NCBI GenBank assembly: GCA_014729055.1
Contig: WJKO01000468.1
Span: 1-8,215 of the forward strand
Origin: Promethearchaeota archaeon
Lineage (GTDB): Archaea; Asgardarchaeota; Lokiarchaeia; Sigyniarchaeales; Promethearchaeaceae
DNA length: 8,215 nt
Reading direction: 5' to 3'
Positions 4,137 to 8,215 of this stretch are shown piece after piece. The notes under the pieces are model-generated. The model saw only the letters and a list, made by a program, of their open reading frames with translations, searched no databases and was not told the DNA's origin. How positions within the stretch are numbered: position 1 is the stretch's first letter; each line of letters opens with the position of its first letter. The translations under genes and the position numbers were made by a program.

Positions 4137-6521
4137 ATGTCTAAAGAAAACAAAAAAACCGATCAATATATTGCTTATAATTGTAAACAATGCTTAAAGA
4201 AAGTGATCTTTCGTATCCCTTATGAGGATATCGAAAAAGGGAAATATCCAATCACCGTTGATGATATTCACGGTGATCCTCCACATCAACTGATAGTGAA
4301 GGTGAATGAAAAACTTCAAGTTGATTCTTTTAAAGTAAAAGAAGGTATTTCTGAAGAGTTAGTGCAAAAGGAAGCAAAAACATCTAAGTTTACAGCAGAG
4401 GTTCTGAAACAGTATGGATTAACTGATGATGAAATAGCTCTACATATTGAAATATCTGGTAGAGGGACTGTAACAGTCGGAGAAATGTCAAGGTTAACAA
4501 GCATTTCTGAAGCTGAAATTGAAAAAATCGCACAAAAATTCGTTGATATTGGGTTTTTCAGAAAAGTTGTTGGTGCCAAGGAGTATTATCAAGCATTGCC
4601 ACCTTATCCTGCATTAATTGAACAATTAAATGATTTCAGCGATTATATAACAGAGATTAACGAAGAAACACCCGATAAACTTCAAGCATCTTTTAAAAGT
4701 TTTGAGAATCAAGCACAAGGTGTTAAGAATCTCACACAATTTGTCGATTATCTTAATAATATGAGTAGCAACATTGAAAAGAAGATAGAAGAAGAAAAAA
4801 TCGAAGTGGATAAGAGTCTAAGTAAATTGGATCTTTCTGAAGCAATTGAAGCTATGACCGAATTGAAGGATGAAAGTGGTGAACTCGTCGAAAAACAATT
4901 TGAATCTTTGGAAAACCAAGTTGGAAGTGCCTTAAGCAAATTTGATGAGTTATTTGTCGATCTTGAAAATAGCTTAGATCAAAATAGGGCTAAGCTTGAT
5001 GGAAAAATAGACAATTTAGCCATGAGACTAGATGATATTAAACGTAAACTTAGTAGAGGCCTAAGACGTTTAAGATTGGGCGTTGTACAAAAAGTTGTAG
5101 AAGACCTCCTGCATAAGACTTTCGTCGCCGAGATCCAGACAATTAAAGAAAGTTTTAGATCTGAAATTATGAAAGATATGGAACAAATGCTGGTCAATAT
5201 CAAACAAACATTTGCTGATAGTATGAAAGAACCCATTGAAGGTATACTTAAAAATTCACAAGAAACATTTAAAAACAATTTCGAAAAACCTTTCCAAGAG
5301 TTGCTTGCAGGTATTTCTAAACGCATCAATGTCTCCACGGAAGAGGCAAAATCAATTGGAGCTAATGTTAAAGATACCTTTACAAATATCGTAAAGAATT
5401 TAGACGGAGAAATAGATGTGTCCCGTTCAAAGATCACAAATATATCAGATGAAGTGTTAGATTCATTCTCAACTCTGAGAACCACATTCTCAGATACAGT
5501 TATGAACACACTAAATCAAGTGTTGGGACAAGTTAGTAACCGCCTTAACCGTAGTGCACTTACAGTTGATGAATTCTGGGAAGATGCAAAAGGATCCTTA
5601 CTACACACGATGAAAGATGTATGGTTCATCCGGTCCCCAGAGGGAATGAAATCACAATTAAATGATTCCGTTATGAAAGCAAAAATGCGGATTTTAATAG
5701 TTGCTCCAACATTAAATGAAATAGAAATTGAACCATTATTGAAACTTAAACGACATATCAATGTGAGAATCTGTTGTGAAATTGACGTTGGAAATAAAGA
5801 ACATAAAGAAAAACTATCCAAATTGGAAGAACGTTCAAATTTCAGCTACCGACACAGAACCATAAAGAATTTATGGGGTATTAATCGCGATTATGAAGAA
5901 ATAATTCTGGGCATTGTCAGTTCACAAGAAGAAGCTAGTGAATCTATTGATGTTGTTGGTATTGGAAGTTATCTACAAGAACACATTAAAATTTTGGTAC
6001 CTATTCTCGAAGAAGCTTGGATGGGATCGCGTAAAGAAATTCCTGGTAAAGGTAAAGGGAAGAAAGAACCAGGAAAACTTACTGGAAGACGCACTTCTGT
6101 TTCTCAACGCAAGGCAAGAGCCCAGCCTTCCACACAAAGTAAACCCGTGCAAACCAAACAACCAACCACAAAACCAAAGAGTAAAGGAAAGACTCCGGCT
6201 AAAGCAAAGGCTATGTCATCCCCAGATGCTTCTGCTGACGTTCCTGCAGAACAATCTAAAGCAGAGGACAAAGTTTATGAGGAAATTGGGGCTCGATTTG
6301 ATAAAATGAAATCTTCACTGAATTCCATAGATCCCAAGGATTTATCTACAAACTTAAAGGATTTACGGGATTATATTTTTGAAAATAAAGGATTTTCGCG
6401 AATATTAAACGACATGAAAAACTGGGCATCGCAAGTCAAATCAAAAAGCAAACTCGATGAGAAAACTATCAATATGTTAGAGAAAAAGATAGATGGTTGG
6501 AAGGAGAGCGTATCTAAATAA
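4137..6521 (+). CDS. TrmB-type winged-helix / coiled-coil / PLD-like domain protein; putative regulator or scaffold
   Basis: A 794-residue cytosolic protein. (1) Residues 10-70: a small domain with C16-x2-C19 and IHGDPPH (44-50), possibly a half zinc site. (2) 85-165: a TrmB-type winged helix; LKQYGLTDDEIALHIEI matches the family's opening helix, and YQALPPYPALIEQL its exit. (3) About 170-480: heptad-like Lys/Glu/Leu helices, a long coiled coil with a basic patch (KRKLSRGLRRLRLG, 302-315). (4) 480-630: a domain like the TrmB C-terminal effector or PLD-like fold, with DVWFIRSPEGM (494-504), MRILIVAPTL (517-526), NLWGINRDYEE (578-588) and GIGSYLQEHIKI (608-619). HxK at 616-618 has no Asp at the HKD spacing, so binding rather than phosphodiesterase activity is likely. 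(5) 634-712: Lys/Pro/Gln/Ala-rich disorder. (6) 713-794: helical tail. GTGA (4127-4130), overlapping the previous stop codon, gives a 6-nt Shine-Dalgarno spacing to ATG 4137. Target DNA and ligand unknown. Confidence 0.8.
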   Translation: MSKENKKTDQYIAYNCKQCLKKVIFRIPYEDIEKGKYPITVDDIHGDPPHQLIVKVNEKLQVDSFKVKEGISEELVQKEAKTSKFTAEVLKQYGLTDDEIALHIEISGRGTVTVGEMSRLTSISEAEIEKIAQKFVDIGFFRKVVGAKEYYQALPPYPALIEQLNDFSDYITEINEETPDKLQASFKSFENQAQGVKNLTQFVDYLNNMSSNIEKKIEEEKIEVDKSLSKLDLSEAIEAMTELKDESGELVEKQFESLENQVGSALSKFDELFVDLENSLDQNRAKLDGKIDNLAMRLDDIKRKLSRGLRRLRLGVVQKVVEDLLHKTFVAEIQTIKESFRSEIMKDMEQMLVNIKQTFADSMKEPIEGILKNSQETFKNNFEKPFQELLAGISKRINVSTEEAKSIGANVKDTFTNIVKNLDGEIDVSRSKITNISDEVLDSFSTLRTTFSDTVMNTLNQVLGQVSNRLNRSALTVDEFWEDAKGSLLHTMKDVWFIRSPEGMKSQLNDSVMKAKMRILIVAPTLNEIEIEPLLKLKRHINVRICCEIDVGNKEHKEKLSKLEERSNFSYRHRTIKNLWGINRDYEEIILGIVSSQEEASESIDVVGIGSYLQEHIKILVPILEEAWMGSRKEIPGKGKGKKEPGKLTGRRTSVSQRKARAQPSTQSKPVQTKQPTTKPKSKGKTPAKAKAMSSPDASADVPAEQSKAEDKVYEEIGARFDKMKSSLNSIDPKDLSTNLKDLRDYIFENKGFSRILNDMKNWASQVKSKSKLDEKTINMLEKKIDGWKESVSK

Positions 6522-6540
6522 AATGTTGGAATTAAGATAT

Positions 6541-6546
6541 GGAGGA
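6541..6546 (+). promoter_or_regulatory. Strong Shine-Dalgarno site deciding the start of the large surface-protein gene
   Basis: GGAGGA, the clearest ribosome-binding motif in the window, lies 10 nt before ATG 6557. An in-frame ATG at 6539 overlaps this motif and would add MEERNN in front of the signal segment, so 6557 is preferred. With only 35 bp after the previous stop, translation as part of the same operon is likely. Confidence 0.7.
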
Positions 6547-6556
6547 AAGAAATAAT

Positions 6557-8215
6557 ATGAGAAAAAAGAAACTAATCTTGGGAATGGGATTGATGCTATT
6601 TATCGTTCTATTCAATCTTGCATTCACTCAAATCTACATAATAGACGATGATAAGCAACCCATTGAGATCAATGAGTCCCCTATCTTAACGCCTCTTGAT
6701 TCTGGAATAGATTCAGAGGATAAACTATCGGGATTGGGCGATAACCTTACAGCTGATGAATATGCTAAATTTCAAAATAAGTCACAATATATAGAAGGAT
6801 TGGAAAATGCTACATATGATCAAGCTTATATTAATATTACTGAAGAATGGACAGGATATGAATTATTTACCGAAGTGAGTTCACTTTCGGATAATAGAAC
6901 TTGGCAGACAGACGGTGGAGTAGACACTTGGAAAAACTGGTCCTATGATGAAAGAGATTTCGAAGATTATGACGATAGTGGTGATAATGAAAACGAAAAT
7001 TGTTTCGGAAACTGGACTAATGCTGCATCAACACCAGGTACTACGGATACAGGATCGTTGAAGGTTGGAGTAAATTATAACGGACCTGGTGATCAGTTGA
7101 ATACTACTGAATATGCTGCATTTAATCAAACTATAAACTTCACTCGAGGAGAAGTATCTTATTGTAGATTAGATTTCGCTACGTATAACAACGGTAATCC
7201 TTCTGATATTTGCACTGCTTTTATTGATATTAATGGCTATAAAGTAGACTATGATGCATTTAGTGCGGGAGATAGAGGTAGTTGGGTAAATAGAAGTATT
7301 ACAGTACCTACTTCTGAATTGGCCAGTTTATTTTCGGGGGGGGAAACAATCTATGTTAAAGTTGGAATTGATACACTAATCACTGCTCTATGGAATGATA
7401 ATAGTGATCTCGGAAATACCCTTTATTATGATAATATCAGTTTGTGGATTAGAGCCGAGGCGAAGCCCCAACAAATTAATTTAACTGTCAATGAAACTGG
7501 GATTGTGGGTAATAATTATGGGATTGGTAATGGAACCCTCCTTAGCGAGTGGGATAATCCGTCATCAAGCGTTCCGATGATATTAATAGCAAACTTTTCT
7601 ACGAATTCCAGTGATGTCCAATTTGAAACTGACTTAACATTATATTTAAATGATACAAAATCGACTCAAGATTATAATGGAGATCCTTATACAGAATTCT
7701 TTGTGAAAAGCGGTCAACAAGTAAATTGGACATCTTATTTCTACGGGTCGAGACCTACACCGTCACACAGTGATTATAATTATACCATGTATTTCCCAAC
7801 TGATTGGGTTCCATGGTCGGCAATCAATCCAATTCCTGCAGAAGTAGTTAATGATTTAACAATTGACACGGGATCCTTTAACGCTCCTATTTCAATTTCA
7901 AATGATTTTCCCGGAACGTGGGAGATTGGCTTCAATTCCCCAAATTATGTTCAAGAAGTGAGGCTGTACCGCAATACTACGGATACCCCTCAACCCAATG
8001 CTTGGGAGGAAGTCTCTTCGTTATTTGCGGGAGATTACTTGAATGTTACTGCGAAGATAAAGCCAGACGGTCTTATTGGAAACTTAGAAGACACTAGTGC
8101 AATGCTTACAATCAAGTTTCCAAACGGGAGTATTTGGGTGTCCGAACAACAAATTAAGGAAGTATACAGTAATGTTGATGGAGGTATGGTGTATTTTGAT
8201 GAGATTTCCATACCA
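6557..8215 (+). CDS. Large secreted, heavily glycosylated surface protein with jelly-roll-like domain (3' truncated)
   Basis: The frame is open from ATG 6557 to the window end: 553 residues without a stop, so the C-terminus is missing. MRKKK plus a hydrophobic stretch (6-24) forms a signal peptide or anchor. The rest is extracellular in style: rich in Asn, Thr, Ser, Asp and aromatic residues, with 23 N-X-S/T sequons, as in archaeal S-layer or adhesin-like proteins. Residues about 110-300 look like a jelly-roll (carbohydrate-binding-module-like) domain: it opens near WQTDGGVDTWKNW, has alternating strands, and closes with YYDNISLWIRAEA (290-302). DYDDSG (137-142) resembles an EF-hand-type calcium loop. 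From about 303 onward (PQQINLTVNETGI) come further beta-sandwich segments with conserved-looking Trp (TDWVPW, GTWEIGF). There is no catalytic motif. Possible roles are cell-surface layer, adhesion or sugar binding. It follows the two-gene regulator pair on the same strand. Confidence 0.8.
   Translation, partial: MRKKKLILGMGLMLFIVLFNLAFTQIYIIDDDKQPIEINESPILTPLDSGIDSEDKLSGLGDNLTADEYAKFQNKSQYIEGLENATYDQAYINITEEWTGYELFTEVSSLSDNRTWQTDGGVDTWKNWSYDERDFEDYDDSGDNENENCFGNWTNAASTPGTTDTGSLKVGVNYNGPGDQLNTTEYAAFNQTINFTRGEVSYCRLDFATYNNGNPSDICTAFIDINGYKVDYDAFSAGDRGSWVNRSITVPTSELASLFSGGETIYVKVGIDTLITALWNDNSDLGNTLYYDNISLWIRAEAKPQQINLTVNETGIVGNNYGIGNGTLLSEWDNPSSSVPMILIANFSTNSSDVQFETDLTLYLNDTKSTQDYNGDPYTEFFVKSGQQVNWTSYFYGSRPTPSHSDYNYTMYFPTDWVPWSAINPIPAEVVNDLTIDTGSFNAPISISNDFPGTWEIGFNSPNYVQEVRLYRNTTDTPQPNAWEEVSSLFAGDYLNVTAKIKPDGLIGNLEDTSAMLTIKFPNGSIWVSEQQIKEVYSNVDGGMVYFDEISIP
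7336..7343 (+). repeat. G8 homopolymer inside the surface-protein gene
   Basis: Eight consecutive G residues lie within the codons for Ser-Gly-Gly-Glu (about residues 260-263) of an otherwise A/T-rich gene. The frame is sensible on both sides, so the length shown is the in-frame one. Such tracts are prone to slippage and to sequencing error. Confidence 0.85.

Noticed and set aside
4979..5509. A 176-codon minus-strand open frame opposite the coiled-coil part of the 794-aa gene
   Set aside because: The Ser/Ile-rich translation is what antisense of a Lys/Asp/Glu-rich coiled coil gives. It has no ribosome site or domain pattern, and the plus-strand frame is clearly coding.
5914..6309. A 131-codon plus-strand open frame in another phase inside the 794-aa gene
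   Set aside because: It overlaps the end of the PLD-like domain and the Lys/Pro-rich linker and reads as a low-complexity shadow. The main frame keeps conserved motifs through the first part of the overlap.
6539..6556. Alternative in-frame start at 6539 for the large surface protein
   Set aside because: The GGAGGA site lies inside those codons at the right distance for 6557, and the 6557 start gives a normal basic signal-peptide N-terminus.

Overview
The window looks like chromosomal DNA from an AT-rich archaeon, most plausibly an Asgard-type lineage (Loki- or Heimdallarchaeia-like). The grounds are: a TrmB-type winged-helix protein fused to a long coiled coil and a PLD-like sensor domain; a neighbour whose N-terminus reads like a longin-type fold; surface proteins dense in N-glycosylation sequons; an archaeal TATA box about 26 nt upstream of one start codon, as in leaderless transcripts; and Shine-Dalgarno motifs at other genes. 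The lineage call is inference, since no ribosomal or other marker gene is present.

Left part (1-1558): the last 35 codons of a probable nitroreductase-family protein, a short AT-rich spacer with direct repeats, then a complete family 4 glycoside hydrolase (GH4; NAD+ and metal dependent) whose CHGV active-site motif suggests uronic-acid glycosides as substrate. A T-tract follows its stop codon.

Middle (1559-2846): one minus-strand gene, convergent with the GH4 gene and only 8 bp from it, encodes a secreted, membrane-anchored beta-rich protein built from two copies of one ~160-residue unit. A 163-bp divergent intergenic region separates it from the next genes and carries a good TATA box for the minus-strand gene.

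Right part (2847-8215): three plus-strand genes in close succession (gaps of 6 and 35 bp). The first (427 aa) joins a longin-like N-terminal domain to two winged-helix-like domains. The second (794 aa) has a CxxC N-terminal domain, a TrmB-type winged helix, about 300 residues of coiled coil, a PLD-like domain without a complete HKD motif, a basic disordered linker and a helical tail. The third, cut by the window end after 553 residues, is a large glycosylated surface protein with a jelly-roll-like domain.

The 427/794-aa pair is the most likely undescribed system here: two DNA-binding-type proteins carrying sensor or scaffold modules, encoded next to a surface protein. No RNA gene, CRISPR array, insertion sequence or mobile element was seen. 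Every gap between genes is under 200 bp.
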